Source: Niabella beijingensis
GTDB taxonomy: Bacteria; Bacteroidota; Bacteroidia; Chitinophagales; Chitinophagaceae
Reading direction: 5' to 3'
Assembly: GCF_020034665.1 (NCBI RefSeq)
Contig: NZ_JAIQDI010000002.1
Coordinates: 1,736,001 to 1,800,000, forward strand
DNA length: 64,000 bases
Position 1 is the stretch's first letter, and each line of letters begins with the position of its first letter. The notes below the pieces were generated by a model that was not told the origin of the DNA, searched no databases, and saw nothing but the letters and a program-made list of their open reading frames with translations. This document shows positions 24,123-33,300 of the stretch, piece after piece. The position numbers and the translations under genes were made by a program.

Positions 24123-26675
24123 TTAGAATTTATAGGCAATCGTCCCTATGAACTGTCGGGGCATCTGCGGGATGAAATTGGTCCAGCCCATCCAGTATTT
24201 TTCGTTGCTGACGTTGTTCACCTTTAAACCGACCCGGTAATGTTTCCGGTCGTAGGTAAGGTGTGCACCGAGGATGGTTGCTGCGGGAAGGATCAGCTTT
24301 CCGTCGATATTGCTGTTCACGGCATAGGATTCACTGGAATGGTTCAGACTGAAACCCACACCCAGCCCATTCAGCGCCGTAGTAGTAAAGGTATAGTTGG
24401 TCCAGAAATTGGCCGTATTATAAGGCCCTGCAGATACAGGTCGCAGCCCGTTTACATCAGCATCTGCTTTTTGCATTTTGCTGTCGTTGTACCCATAGCC
24501 CAGTAATAAGGTCCAGCCCTTGTAGGGATTGGCCAGTACTTCCACTTCAAGCCCCTTGCTGCGCTGCTCGCCATCCTGGATGCTGAAATTGGCATGCGAA
24601 GGATCCTGGCGCACCACATTTTTTACGAGGATGTCGTAGTAGCTGATGCTTCCGGTCAGTTTATTTTTAAACAGTGAATATTTTATCCCGATCTCTTTCT
24701 GGTTGGCCTCTTCCGGATCAAATGCCACGCTGTCCCAGCTCATGCCGAACTGGTTGGTAAACCCGTTCTGGTAATTGGCAAAGAGCGATAACCGGTCCTT
24801 TACGGGCATAAAGATCAGTCCGAATTTAGGAGACAGCTTTGCCTGGGATGGTTTTACCTTTTCAGGAACCGCATCTTTTTGCCGGTTATCAAAATTATCC
24901 ACCCGCAAGCCAGCTGAAACGATCAGGTAATCGGTCAGGTTCGTGACGTTATTAATATAGGCACTGAGCACATCGGAATGCTGGATATAAGGCTGGGCTT
25001 CAATGTTCCCCCTTGTTTGATACGCATTGTCAATATTGGGCTTATTGTAAATAAGGTTTGTCCCGGATCTGCCATTAGCATCCACCACATCAAAAAGATA
25101 GGGATACGGTACCGTCCCATGCAACAGGCCACTGAAATAGTAATAGGTTACATCTGATTTGTACGAGAGGTAATCGATACCCAGTACTGCGCGGTTACGC
25201 AGCTTGCCAAAGGTATAGTCCGAAATGAAGTTCTGCTGTATGTCAAAGGTCTTGGTAATGCCCACGGGTTTCCACACCATGCGGGCGATACTATCCGTAC
25301 CCGGTGTACCAAAGTCTGGTGTGCCGGTTGGGAATGATTTAAGGAAGCTGGCCAGGTAATTAGGCAGCAGGTACTGGAAAGCTGCATACCCGTTGTTATG
25401 ACTGAGACTGTAGGTAGCTGCCGTCTGTGATGTCCAGTGTTCGGATAATTTGTAACTCGCGTCGGCAAAGAAGGAGTTGGTATTGGTTTTGGAATAAACA
25501 TCGTTCGAAATGAATGAGCGGTTATAATCCAGTTTCAGTTCATCGATCCGGTCGGTTCCGTAAGCCTCCTTAAGGGTTTGAGGTGCCTGCGACAGAATCG
25601 CATTTATGGTAGCATCCGGAACATTGTTCTGCGCGAGCATTCCGCTTATGGCGCCGTTAATTGTACTGGGGGGCAGGATGAACATAAAATTGCCGCCGTT
25701 GCTGTTGCCTTTGGAGCCTACGATCTCTGCATCCGCATTCAGCGTAAAACGGTCATTGGGCCGGTAGATAAAAGAAGGCGCAATGATATAACTCTGCTGG
25801 AACCCCGCATCCTGCCAGCTGTCCTGTTTCTGGCCGGCTACATTCATCCGGAAAGCCAGCTGATCCTTTTTCAATACTACATTGGCATCTGCAGAAGCCC
25901 GCATGAAATTATAAGAGCCGTATTCCACACCAGCATAACCGCCATTAAAGAAATAAGGCTTCTTGGTGATCCGGTTGATCAGTCCTCCATAGGAGTTAAT
26001 AATACTGCCAAAAAGCGTGCCCGTAGGACCTTTCAGGATCTCGATGCGGTCGAGGTTGGCCATCTCCACATTGGTATTTACGATATTGGGCAGTCCGTTC
26101 CGGGCCTTGGTAGTGGTTTGAAAACCGCGGCTCACAAAAATCGACCCTCCGTCGGGCCGGTTGGTGGCATCCCAGAGCTTTGTAACACCCGCAGCATTCT
26201 TCATGGCATCCTCGAGGCTCATGGCCATCTGTTTTCTCAGGACCACTTCCGGGATGGCGGTCACTATCTGCGGATTTTCCAGGTTGGCGAGCGGCAGCTT
26301 GTTGGAATATACGCTGGTCCGGTTCATGATCTTGTTCGTCTCCACGATCACTTCACTTAGCTGCTTTGAGGTTTCCTGTATTTGAAAATCGAGGGTTAAA
26401 TTGGTGCCGGGGCCTAGAGAAACGGCTTTGCTTTCCCTGATCTCACCGGTAAATGAGAATTCTACGGTGTATTCCCCGGGCTTAATATTTTTTATCTGGT
26501 AATAGCCGTTGTCGTTTGAAACGGCGCCCCATTTGGTGTCTTTTAATACGATACTGATCTGTGTTACCGGCTGCCCGTCGGCAGTGCTGATCCGGCCATG
26601 AATACCCGCCTGCTGTGCTGCGGTGCCCAATACGCTGCCTGTAAAAAACAACGCCATCATCATCAATTGCTTCAT
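24123..26675 (-). CDS. TonB-dependent siderophore receptor
   Basis: I start at MKQLMMMALFFTGSVLGTAA, a normal signal peptide, giving 850 residues; the 13 codons upstream are not needed. Order of parts: carboxypeptidase-regulatory-like domain (about 22-105, with GYYQIKNIKPGEYTVEFSF), a short TonB-box region, the plug (about 120-235, with MSLEDAMKNAAGV and RGFQTTTKARNG, and LKGPTGTLFG), and a barrel closing with QFIGTIAYKF. The plug wording RGF and EILKGP is that of ferric-siderophore receptors such as FoxA or FhuA. The PepSY gene follows directly, consistent with ferric-siderophore import. The siderophore itself cannot be told. Confidence 0.93.
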   Translation of the reverse strand: MKQLMMMALFFTGSVLGTAAQQAGIHGRISTADGQPVTQISIVLKDTKWGAVSNDNGYYQIKNIKPGEYTVEFSFTGEIRESKAVSLGPGTNLTLDFQIQETSKQLSEVIVETNKIMNRTSVYSNKLPLANLENPQIVTAIPEVVLRKQMAMSLEDAMKNAAGVTKLWDATNRPDGGSIFVSRGFQTTTKARNGLPNIVNTNVEMANLDRIEILKGPTGTLFGSIINSYGGLINRITKKPYFFNGGYAGVEYGSYNFMRASADANVVLKKDQLAFRMNVAGQKQDSWQDAGFQQSYIIAPSFIYRPNDRFTLNADAEIVGSKGNSNGGNFMFILPPSTINGAISGMLAQNNVPDATINAILSQAPQTLKEAYGTDRIDELKLDYNRSFISNDVYSKTNTNSFFADASYKLSEHWTSQTAATYSLSHNNGYAAFQYLLPNYLASFLKSFPTGTPDFGTPGTDSIARMVWKPVGITKTFDIQQNFISDYTFGKLRNRAVLGIDYLSYKSDVTYYYFSGLLHGTVPYPYLFDVVDANGRSGTNLIYNKPNIDNAYQTRGNIEAQPYIQHSDVLSAYINNVTNLTDYLIVSAGLRVDNFDNRQKDAVPEKVKPSQAKLSPKFGLIFMPVKDRLSLFANYQNGFTNQFGMSWDSVAFDPEEANQKEIGIKYSLFKNKLTGSISYYDILVKNVVRQDPSHANFSIQDGEQRSKGLEVEVLANPYKGWTLLLGYGYNDSKMQKADADVNGLRPVSAGPYNTANFWTNYTFTTTALNGLGVGFSLNHSSESYAVNSNIDGKLILPAATILGAHLTYDRKHYRVGLKVNNVSNEKYWMGWTNFIPQMPRQFIGTIAYKF

Positions 26676-26730
26676 TCGATCCTGAATTTTATAATCAGGA
26701 TGCGAAATTACCACGGCAACTCACGATCCA

Positions 26731-26747
26731 TTTCCGAGATACGGAAA
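26731..26747. promoter_or_regulatory. inverted repeat upstream of the siderophore receptor
   Basis: TTTCCGAGATACGGAAA is a 6-5-6 palindrome 56 bp upstream of the receptor start. Read on the minus strand it begins TTCCG and has C-G at the same distance as the 16-bp boxes found before the other two units, but it is inverted rather than direct. Confidence 0.4.
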
Positions 26748-26799
26748 ATTTAATCCTGCAAATTTTTTCCCGGATGCGCAAAGAAGAGTGGTTGATAGC

Positions 26800-26840
26800 T
26801 CTGAGAGCTGACCGCTTAAAGCTGAATGCTAGTCACAGGC
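26800..26840. repeat. dispersed intergenic repeat remnant
   Basis: The stretch with AGCTGACCGCTTAAAGCTGA shares a 12-bp word (AAAGCTGAATGC) with the reverse complement of the sequence after the DUF1501 gene near 37141-37152. It looks like a decayed copy of a dispersed noncoding repeat. Confidence 0.4.
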
Positions 26841-26847
26841 AGCTGAT

Positions 26848-27720
26848 CTATCCAAAAAGATTACTGCTCAGGTAGCGGTCACCACGGTCGCAGGCGATAA
26901 AGACGATCGTTCCCTGTTCTATCTCTGCAGCCAGCCGGAAAGCGGCGGCAGCGGCGCCGCCCGAACTCATGCCGGCAAATACGCCTTCGTCTTTGGCCAG
27001 CCGCCGGGTACAATCCACGGCTTCCGCCTCCGTAATATCCATGATACGGTCTACCCGCTGCGGGTCAAATATCTTTGGCAGATATGCCTCGGGCCAGCGC
27101 CGGATCCCGGGTATGGATGCCTCTTCTGTTGGCTGACAACCGATGATCTGGATCTCCGGGTTCTGTTCCTTTAAATACCGGGAACAGCCCATAATGGTGC
27201 CGGTGGTACCCATGGCACTTACAAAGTGCGTAATGGTTCCATTGGTGTCCCGCCATATTTCCGGTCCGGTTGTTTTATAATGCGCGCCCCAGTTATCATT
27301 ATTGGCAAACTGGTTTAAAATAAACGCCTCTCCTCTTTCTGCCTTTGCTTCAGCATAATCGCGACAGGCCTCGATTCCATTTAATAAGGTCACCTGTGCC
27401 CCGAAGGCTTCCATGGTCAATGTACGCTCTTTGGTAGAAGTATCGGGCAGTACCAGCTCCAGGTCGAGATCATAAAACCGTGCGATCATTGCCAGGGCAA
27501 TTCCGGTATTGCCGCTGGTAGCTTCCACCATTTTATCACCGGGCTTGATATCGCCCCGTTCCAGTGCTGATGCGATCATGTTCAACGCAGCCCGGTCCTT
27601 TACACTGCCGCCCGGGTTATTGCCCTCGAGCTTTACAAATATTTTTACGTTCGGATTGGGATTCAGTTTTTTTAATTCCACCATCGGCGTGTTACCGATC
27701 AGATCCAGTAGAGATGACAT
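26848..27720 (-). CDS. cysM: cysteine synthase B (O-acetylserine sulfhydrylase)
   Basis: The 290-residue PLP enzyme makes cysteine from O-acetylserine and sulfide or thiosulfate. It opens SLLDLIGNTPMVELKKLN and carries the PLP lysine in NNPGGSVKDRAAL (Lys41), the substrate loop EATSGNTGIALAM, the phosphate-binding GTTGTIMG and the late MSSGGAAAAAF. The short length and the motif spacing favour CysM over CysK. The serine acetyltransferase gene lies about 107 bp upstream on the same strand, so the two steps of cysteine synthesis are linked, with a repeat-bearing spacer between them. Confidence 0.95.
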   Translation of the reverse strand: MSSLLDLIGNTPMVELKKLNPNPNVKIFVKLEGNNPGGSVKDRAALNMIASALERGDIKPGDKMVEATSGNTGIALAMIARFYDLDLELVLPDTSTKERTLTMEAFGAQVTLLNGIEACRDYAEAKAERGEAFILNQFANNDNWGAHYKTTGPEIWRDTNGTITHFVSAMGTTGTIMGCSRYLKEQNPEIQIIGCQPTEEASIPGIRRWPEAYLPKIFDPQRVDRIMDITEAEAVDCTRRLAKDEGVFAGMSSGGAAAAAFRLAAEIEQGTIVFIACDRGDRYLSSNLFG

Positions 27721-27724
27721 ATAG

Positions 27725-27765
27725 GAGAATTGAGATTTGAGAATTGAGTCCCGATAGCTATCGGG
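27725..27765. repeat. palindrome and tandem repeat between cysE and cysM
   Basis: A near-tandem GAGAATTGAG unit occurs twice (27725-27749) and is followed by the perfect 16-bp palindrome CCCGATAGCTATCGGG (27750-27765). The 17-bp word GAATTGAGATTTGAGAA (27727-27743) recurs exactly at 37121-37137. This looks like a dispersed intergenic repeat; the palindrome could also act as an mRNA hairpin. Confidence 0.7.
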
Positions 27766-27827
27766 GCGCGATTTGGAGATCAGCTATGCGCTATGTATTT
27801 ACTTTAACTTCTGACCATCATCCTGCC

Positions 27828-28640
27828 TCATTCCAGTATTTCCTGTTCCACCAGGTCGATGGAGGGGCGATGATATACTTTTGAATTAGGAGCTATGCTG
27901 CGGGTAAGCCATACGTTCCCGCCTACAATGCTGTTGGCACCTATCACCGTGTCGCCACCCAGTATGGTGGCATTGGAATAGATCACCACCCCGTCTTCCA
28001 CTGTAGGATGCCGCTTGCTGTTCATCATGCTTTTTTCCACACTTAGGGCTCCAAGTGTTACACCCTGATATATTTTAACATGATCCCCAATGATCGTGGA
28101 TTCCCCGATCACGGTTCCGCTGCCATGGTCGATGCAGAAATAGGCCCCGATAACAGCACCCGGATGAATATCGATACCGGTAATGCCGTGTGCATGTTCC
28201 GTAAGAATACGCGGCAGATGCGGGATCTGCAGGGTCCATAGCACATGCGCGATCCGGTAGTAGGCAATGGCAAAAAACCCCGGGTAGGCCCTTATCACTT
28301 CAAAACGGGTCTTGGCTGCCGGATCTCCTGAAAGGATGGCTTCTATATCCGTATTCAATAAACGGTACAGTTCGGGCAGCTGCTGAAAGAACCGCCCGGC
28401 ATTGTTCAATACCTGCTGACAGGTATCCGTCACTTCCAGGATGGCCGTCAGCTCTTTCTCCCGCAACATCAGCTTGTGATGCACTTCTTCTGCACTGATG
28501 GGGAAACAATCCGCACGTTCGGGAAAAAGCAGGCAGATCAAGGCATCCGCCCAGGAAGAGATCACATGATTCGGTGGTACCGCAGGCACGCCCTTCTGCG
28601 ATTCAAATATCTTTTGGTAAAAATTATTGTCCATATTCAC
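27828..28640 (-). CDS. cysE: serine O-acetyltransferase (EpsC/CysE type)
   Basis: The 270-residue enzyme acetylates serine from acetyl-CoA, the first step of cysteine synthesis. A long helical N-terminal part (residues 1-140) is typical of the EpsC branch. The left-handed beta-helix follows, with hexapeptide repeats and the catalytic GITGIDIHPGAVIGAYFCID, then HGSGTVIGESTIIGDHVKIY and TVEDGVVIYSNATILGGDT. The catalytic His/Asp pair fits DIHPGA and CIDHGSG. It is followed by cysM. A TCTACCA word lies upstream at 28658-28664, like that before the TauE fusion gene. Confidence 0.93.
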   Translation of the reverse strand: MNMDNNFYQKIFESQKGVPAVPPNHVISSWADALICLLFPERADCFPISAEEVHHKLMLREKELTAILEVTDTCQQVLNNAGRFFQQLPELYRLLNTDIEAILSGDPAAKTRFEVIRAYPGFFAIAYYRIAHVLWTLQIPHLPRILTEHAHGITGIDIHPGAVIGAYFCIDHGSGTVIGESTIIGDHVKIYQGVTLGALSVEKSMMNSKRHPTVEDGVVIYSNATILGGDTVIGANSIVGGNVWLTRSIAPNSKVYHRPSIDLVEQEILE

Positions 28641-28729
28641 TCATCATACCGCACAAATCTACCATAATGAATTAAAAAATCAAGGTTAAAAAGTAAAAAA
28701 TGCAACAGGGGTGCAGGATATAACGCATT

Positions 28730-28739
28730 TTAGCGCTAA
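28730..28739. promoter_or_regulatory. palindrome between cysE and lacI
   Basis: TTAGCGCTAA is a perfect 10-bp palindrome with a central GCGC, in the divergent region between cysE and the LacI-type gene. It could be an operator for either gene. Confidence 0.35.
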
Positions 28740-28851
28740 CAAACAATAGTATCTTCCACTATAGACGGGCAAGTTATCCCCGGTTCGGAAAACGCCGGAT
28801 GGTCCGGATATTGGCTTCCAGCCGCCGGCAATTTTACTATATGAACAGATG

Positions 28852-28871
28852 TACCGTTTATGAAAACGGTA
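28852..28871. promoter_or_regulatory. LacI-type operator candidate upstream of the lacI gene
   Basis: TACCGTTT (28852-28859) and AAACGGTA (28864-28871) form an 8-4-8 inverted repeat, 77 bp before the LacI-type start. The size fits a LacI-family site, suggesting autoregulation. Confidence 0.5.
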
Positions 28872-28948
28872 TACTCCTCTGCTCTCTTATAATAAAATAC
28901 AATTGATTATATTTTTTTTTTGAAACCCGGGAAAATAACTTTGATGCA

Positions 28949-29998
28949 ATGAAAAAGGAAGTTACGATTTATGATATCGCCCGTAAACTGAATCTTTCCA
29001 CCGCCACCGTAAGCCGGGCACTGGATAACAATGCCCTGGTAAAAGAAAAAACAAAGGAAAAGGTGATGGCAGCTGCAGAAAAAATGGGTTACCGGCAAAA
29101 CCTGCTGGCCAAAAACCTGCGTCAGCAGCAATCGCGTACCATCGGGGTACTGTTGCATGAAGTGAACAGCTATTTTGCCACATCGGTGCTGGCGGGTATC
29201 GAAAAGATCACCACACAGGAAAAGTATGACATCCTGATTGCACATTCCAACGAAGACGGCCTCCGGGAAATCGCGAACACGAAGAACCTTTTTAATAAAC
29301 GGGTGGACGGGTTGATCGTTTCGCAGGCAATGACCTCAACCGGCACAGACCATTTTATGCCCTATATCGACAGAGGCATACCGGTGATCTTTTTCGACCG
29401 GGTACCTAAAAATATTTCCTGCACCAAGATCATTATCGACAACCTGCAAACCGGGTATAATGCCACAGCACATTTGATTCAACAGGGCTACCGGAGAATA
29501 GCGCATATTACCGCCAGCCTGGAACGCAATGTTTACAACGAACGCTTTAAAGGATATAAAAAGGCTCTTAAAAAATACAACATACCTTATGATGAAGCGC
29601 TGGTGGGGATCTGCAGTCTGGATCATACCGAGACCCTGCAGGCACTGAACCAATTACTGTTGCAACAGCCGGATGCTTTCTTTATTACAAACGATTTTGC
29701 CGCTGCTGTATGTATCAATGAACTGCACCGCCTGGGTTATCACATACCGGATGATATCGGTGTTGTCGGTTATAATAATGATGTATTGGGCAGCCTGATC
29801 ACGCCGAAGCTTTCCACGGTGGACTATCCCGGAATTTTGATGGGCGAACTTGCCGCACAGGAATTGATCAACGCAATAAAGCAAACAAAAAAGGAACAGC
29901 GCCCCGACAAACGGATCGTGCTTTCCTCGGAACTGATCATACGTGAATCATCGGTTCCTCCGCGTAGTAAAGTAAACAGGAAAACAGAAAATAACTGA
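28949..29998 (+). CDS. LacI family transcriptional regulator
   Basis: The 349-residue protein has the LacI N-terminal HTH (VTIYDIARKLNLSTATVSRAL, residues 4-24 region) and the hinge MGYRQNLLAKNLRQQQSRTIG, then a periplasmic-binding-like effector domain to the end (for instance GVVGYNNDVLGSLITPKLSTVDYP). Effectors are usually sugars or their derivatives. TAACTTTG (28936-28943), a -7-like element, ends only 5 bp before the ATG, so the transcript may be nearly leaderless. It precedes a GH116 glycosidase and the c-heme locus and is the natural candidate to control them. Confidence 0.93.
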   Translation: MKKEVTIYDIARKLNLSTATVSRALDNNALVKEKTKEKVMAAAEKMGYRQNLLAKNLRQQQSRTIGVLLHEVNSYFATSVLAGIEKITTQEKYDILIAHSNEDGLREIANTKNLFNKRVDGLIVSQAMTSTGTDHFMPYIDRGIPVIFFDRVPKNISCTKIIIDNLQTGYNATAHLIQQGYRRIAHITASLERNVYNERFKGYKKALKKYNIPYDEALVGICSLDHTETLQALNQLLLQQPDAFFITNDFAAAVCINELHRLGYHIPDDIGVVGYNNDVLGSLITPKLSTVDYPGILMGELAAQELINAIKQTKKEQRPDKRIVLSSELIIRESSVPPRSKVNRKTENN

Positions 29999-30085
29999 TG
30001 GAGGCTTCATTGAAACACAAAATCGGCTCCATAAAATAAAAAGACCGTCATCAGACAGCCCTTACAAAATTTAATGGATTGGCAC

Positions 30086-32797
30086 TTATCCGATCAGCAA
30101 TACCAGCGGTGCACCGGGAATCAACTCCAGTTTTTCTTTAAAAGAAATTGCTAACATTCCGTTTTTCAGGGCAATGTCCGCAGCGATTTTTTCTCCGTTA
30201 ATGGAAGCTGCAACCCGCGCGCTGCCGGATCCGGCAAGCTTTTCAAGATTTATGACGTTTAAGTGCAGCTTCCCGTGTTTTACTTCCAGGATCACTTCCT
30301 GTTTACCATCTGTGCGTTGCTGACTAAAGCTTCCCCAGCCTTCGGCGGCCGTAAAAGCCGCTTTGAAATGCTCCTTTTTTATTTTGGGAGCAAAACGGAT
30401 CACTCCCTTCGGACCATGGTATCCGAAACCGCAGGCGGTTATAAAAGTACCATAGCTGGCCAGTGCGCGGCCATAGTGATCGCTGCATTCGATCTCGTTA
30501 AAGGGATTACGCTTCGACGCATGATACCGGTCGTGGATTGCTTTTGTGAGCGTGAGCGCTTCATCAGTCATGCCCTCGGCCATCATATGGCTGGCGACCT
30601 GGTGTTCGAAACCCGACATACATTCATGAAAATATCCCATCTGCCAGGTTCCTTTATCACCATAAGGATTGGGTTCATTTTTGGGGTTGGTGTTCATTAC
30701 CATTCCCGATTCGCCGTACAGCGCATATGGTCTTCCACCCTTATGTGTTTCAGCGTATATACCCATATCCTTAATAAAATTATAGTTCCACAAAGCCTGT
30801 AATGCCGACAGGCTTTGCTTTTTATCGATTACACGTTCCAGTCCCACCTGGAAGGCCCAGCTTTGTCCGAATACCTGGTCGATATGACAGGTATTATAAG
30901 AGCCTACAGTAGTCCTGCCTTTTACCGCATCGGGCCGGTGAATAAAATATTCCCCGTTAAACAGGTGTCTGCTCATATTCCTGCTGCCTTTTTCTGCATA
31001 ATCATGGCAAAGGGTTGCAAAGGCGGTATCATTCATTTCCTCCGCCATTGCCGCACCCGCTTTTACAGCCGCAATACACAATCCCACCAGCCAGGCGATC
31101 TCGCCATCCCATATCGCATCCAGGGTATTTTCAAGCGGTGTGTCTTCCATTCCATCCCTGTTCTTATCCTGGTTGATGATGAACTGCGTGGCGTGTTTGA
31201 TCTGCTCCCAGTTCTTTTGAAGAAAACCGTTGTCCGCACTCATCTGGTGTTCCCGGTAACAACCCAGTACCCGCCCCGCCTGTCCGTCAATCGCCGGGCG
31301 TTTATCGTATTCGCCGCGAAACCATATTCCGCCGTTCTCCTGGAGGGAGATACCCAGATCCACCCGCTCCCGGTTATCGCGCTCCATCGCCGGGAAGATC
31401 CGCCCGGTGGCCTGTGCATATTGCCATACATGGGTACAGTTGCCATGACAGGAACCGACGCCTTCCCAGGCCCAGTAGCGGCCCGATTTAAAACGGTGCG
31501 AGGTAGTGGTGGCCAGCGAGCTGATGTTTAAAAAAGTACGGTCGAGGAACCAGTAAGGCAGTGTGGAATCATACCAGGTATCTCTCCAGAGGAGGGTTGC
31601 TGCGGAAAGCGTACTAAAATTTTTGACCACATAATCTGCCACCTCTTTTGCATTTTTAAACAGGTTGTCATAATAACGTCCGCGGTCGGCCTTCGGCAAC
31701 ACGCGCCCCTCATCGATCGCCAGGTTGGGCGAGTGCCAGCTGATGATATACGGTACTGCCACTTCCTTACCGGCCGCTGCATGAATAGTGGTAATTATAT
31801 TCCCTACCAGTTTTTGCTGCGCCGCCTTTACCGCATCCGGTGTTTTGCCGGGCATAAAAAGTACAGGACCCTCCACCCCTTCAAGATCGGGGTTGCCTGC
31901 CGCCTCCCTGCTGATGGCTGCAATGCAAAGGGTGCCATAATCAAAAAACTGTTCGGGATGCTGATTCCCGAATGCAGTAGTCTCCGGCGTATAATAAATG
32001 CCTGTGGCTTCCGGTTCTTTAAACAGCGTGCTTTTCCGCTGCACCCTGTTGATGATACCCGTGTAGGGAGCGGCCTTGTTTTCCAGCCAGCCGGCGACGG
32101 ATGCGTTAACCGGCTGACTCCCGGTGTTCTTTATTTTGATATTAAAAATACTGGCAGGGATACCCGAACGGTCCACCTCCGTCGGGATGAACGGACTGAA
32201 AGCCTCCATGATCACCTGTACAGGAAGCTCCTTATCGGTATAGGTGATCGTTGCTACGGGATAGGTTGCTTCAAAAGCCACTTCCTCCCAGTCATCTTCC
32301 TGCAACCGGCGGATCACGGTCTTACCGGCATATTCCAGTCGTACGGCAAAGCCCTGCTCCAGCAAGCGTACTTCTCCTGATCTGGGCGGTGCCACATAAC
32401 TGCCGCCATCCCTCGAACGCAGCTTTTTTCCTGCATGTACCGATTCGTTCCAGGGCACGTCCACGGGGTTGATCCCCTCCTGGTTCAGGTTAAAAATATC
32501 CCAGAGCCAGAGTTTTCCGTCGCCGCTCAGATACAAGCCTCCGGTATTGATGCCGCCTACCGGCATGCCGATATATTTTAATTCATCCCGGGATTTAAGA
32601 TAGGTGGTTACCGTACCTCGCTCGTACAACGATCTTAACCCTGCAGGATCCGGTCCGGTAAATGATGTGCTTCCTTCGGAGGGACGAAGCATGCTGGCCC
32701 ATGCCGGCAACTGGGCTGCCAGTGTTAACCCCGCTCCGGTAAGGCTGCCCTGCCGGATGAACTGACGCCGGGATACCGATTTTTTTTGTCGTTGCAT
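30086..32797 (-). CDS. GH116 family glycoside hydrolase, Tat-exported
   Basis: I start at MQRQKKSVSRRQFIRQGSLT, which carries a twin-arginine signal, giving 903 residues. The N-terminal half is the beta-sandwich seen in bile-acid beta-glucosidase/GBA2-like enzymes, starting near LKYIGMPVGGINTGGLYLSG. The C-terminal half is the alpha/alpha toroid with GSCHGNCTHVWQYAQA, FPAMERDNRERV and the acid/base region NTLDAIWDGEIAW, followed by GSYNTCHIDQVFGQSWAF. GH116 enzymes act on beta-glucosides, beta-xylosides or N-acetylglucosaminides. Tat export implies folding in the cytoplasm and action in the periplasm. It is divergent from the DUF1553 locus and next to a LacI gene. Confidence 0.9.
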   Translation of the reverse strand: MQRQKKSVSRRQFIRQGSLTGAGLTLAAQLPAWASMLRPSEGSTSFTGPDPAGLRSLYERGTVTTYLKSRDELKYIGMPVGGINTGGLYLSGDGKLWLWDIFNLNQEGINPVDVPWNESVHAGKKLRSRDGGSYVAPPRSGEVRLLEQGFAVRLEYAGKTVIRRLQEDDWEEVAFEATYPVATITYTDKELPVQVIMEAFSPFIPTEVDRSGIPASIFNIKIKNTGSQPVNASVAGWLENKAAPYTGIINRVQRKSTLFKEPEATGIYYTPETTAFGNQHPEQFFDYGTLCIAAISREAAGNPDLEGVEGPVLFMPGKTPDAVKAAQQKLVGNIITTIHAAAGKEVAVPYIISWHSPNLAIDEGRVLPKADRGRYYDNLFKNAKEVADYVVKNFSTLSAATLLWRDTWYDSTLPYWFLDRTFLNISSLATTTSHRFKSGRYWAWEGVGSCHGNCTHVWQYAQATGRIFPAMERDNRERVDLGISLQENGGIWFRGEYDKRPAIDGQAGRVLGCYREHQMSADNGFLQKNWEQIKHATQFIINQDKNRDGMEDTPLENTLDAIWDGEIAWLVGLCIAAVKAGAAMAEEMNDTAFATLCHDYAEKGSRNMSRHLFNGEYFIHRPDAVKGRTTVGSYNTCHIDQVFGQSWAFQVGLERVIDKKQSLSALQALWNYNFIKDMGIYAETHKGGRPYALYGESGMVMNTNPKNEPNPYGDKGTWQMGYFHECMSGFEHQVASHMMAEGMTDEALTLTKAIHDRYHASKRNPFNEIECSDHYGRALASYGTFITACGFGYHGPKGVIRFAPKIKKEHFKAAFTAAEGWGSFSQQRTDGKQEVILEVKHGKLHLNVINLEKLAGSGSARVAASINGEKIAADIALKNGMLAISFKEKLELIPGAPLVLLIG

Positions 32798-33300
32798 ATT
32801 CTTTTCACATTTACAGGCTGCTGCGGGCAGTTTATAAAAACGCAGCATCGTCGATCAATAATAGCCGGTGCCCATATCTTACAAATAAAATGGTTCTTTG
32901 CTATGGGCGCTCTGTTTGCAATAATAACTGATTTTAAGAAAAACAGCAGAAAATCGGCGTTCTATACTGACCTTATTACCAACGCAGGATAAAATAGTTT
33001 TCAACAAGGATAATCCCGTTGAAAAAAGGTGTTTTAAGACAGCCCCCGGATCGCATACGGATCTTCTTATTTGCCAACACAGTCGGAAAAGAGACAATAG
33101 GGATAAGTCTCCCGGAAAAAAATCATGCCCTGAAATCTGCAAACAATAAATCGCGTAAAACACGACAGTATATTTTAAAATATGTCTTTCATGTTTTCTT
33201 ACCAAAACTGCCGGAAGTGCTGATCCCGCAAGGGTTCTGCTGTTAATAAAAAACGAAATTAAAACCCGTTTTAATTTATTTCTTTTTTATCTTTATAAGG
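32798..33300. other. divergent regulatory region between GH116 and the c-heme locus
   Basis: These 503 bases hold no convincing gene. They carry an inverted repeat TTTTCAAC/GTTGAAAA (32998-33005 with 33018-33025) and, nearer the DUF1553 gene, the long palindrome described separately. Confidence 0.6.
33256..33295 (+). promoter_or_regulatory. 22-bp palindromic operator and -7-like element of the c-heme locus
   Basis: AAATTAAAAC (33256-33265) and GTTTTAATTT (33268-33277) are exact reverse complements around a central CC, making a 22-bp palindrome. It is followed by TATCTTTA (33288-33295), one base from TAnnTTTG, 5 bp before the ATG at 33301. A site covering the promoter suits repression, and the LacI-type protein at 28949 is the nearest candidate. 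Confidence 0.6.

Noticed and set aside
28919..28943. Possible TTTG/TAACTTTG promoter for lacI
   Set aside because: The spacing is only 13 bp, too short for the Bacteroidota -33/-7 arrangement; only the -7 match is kept as a remark.
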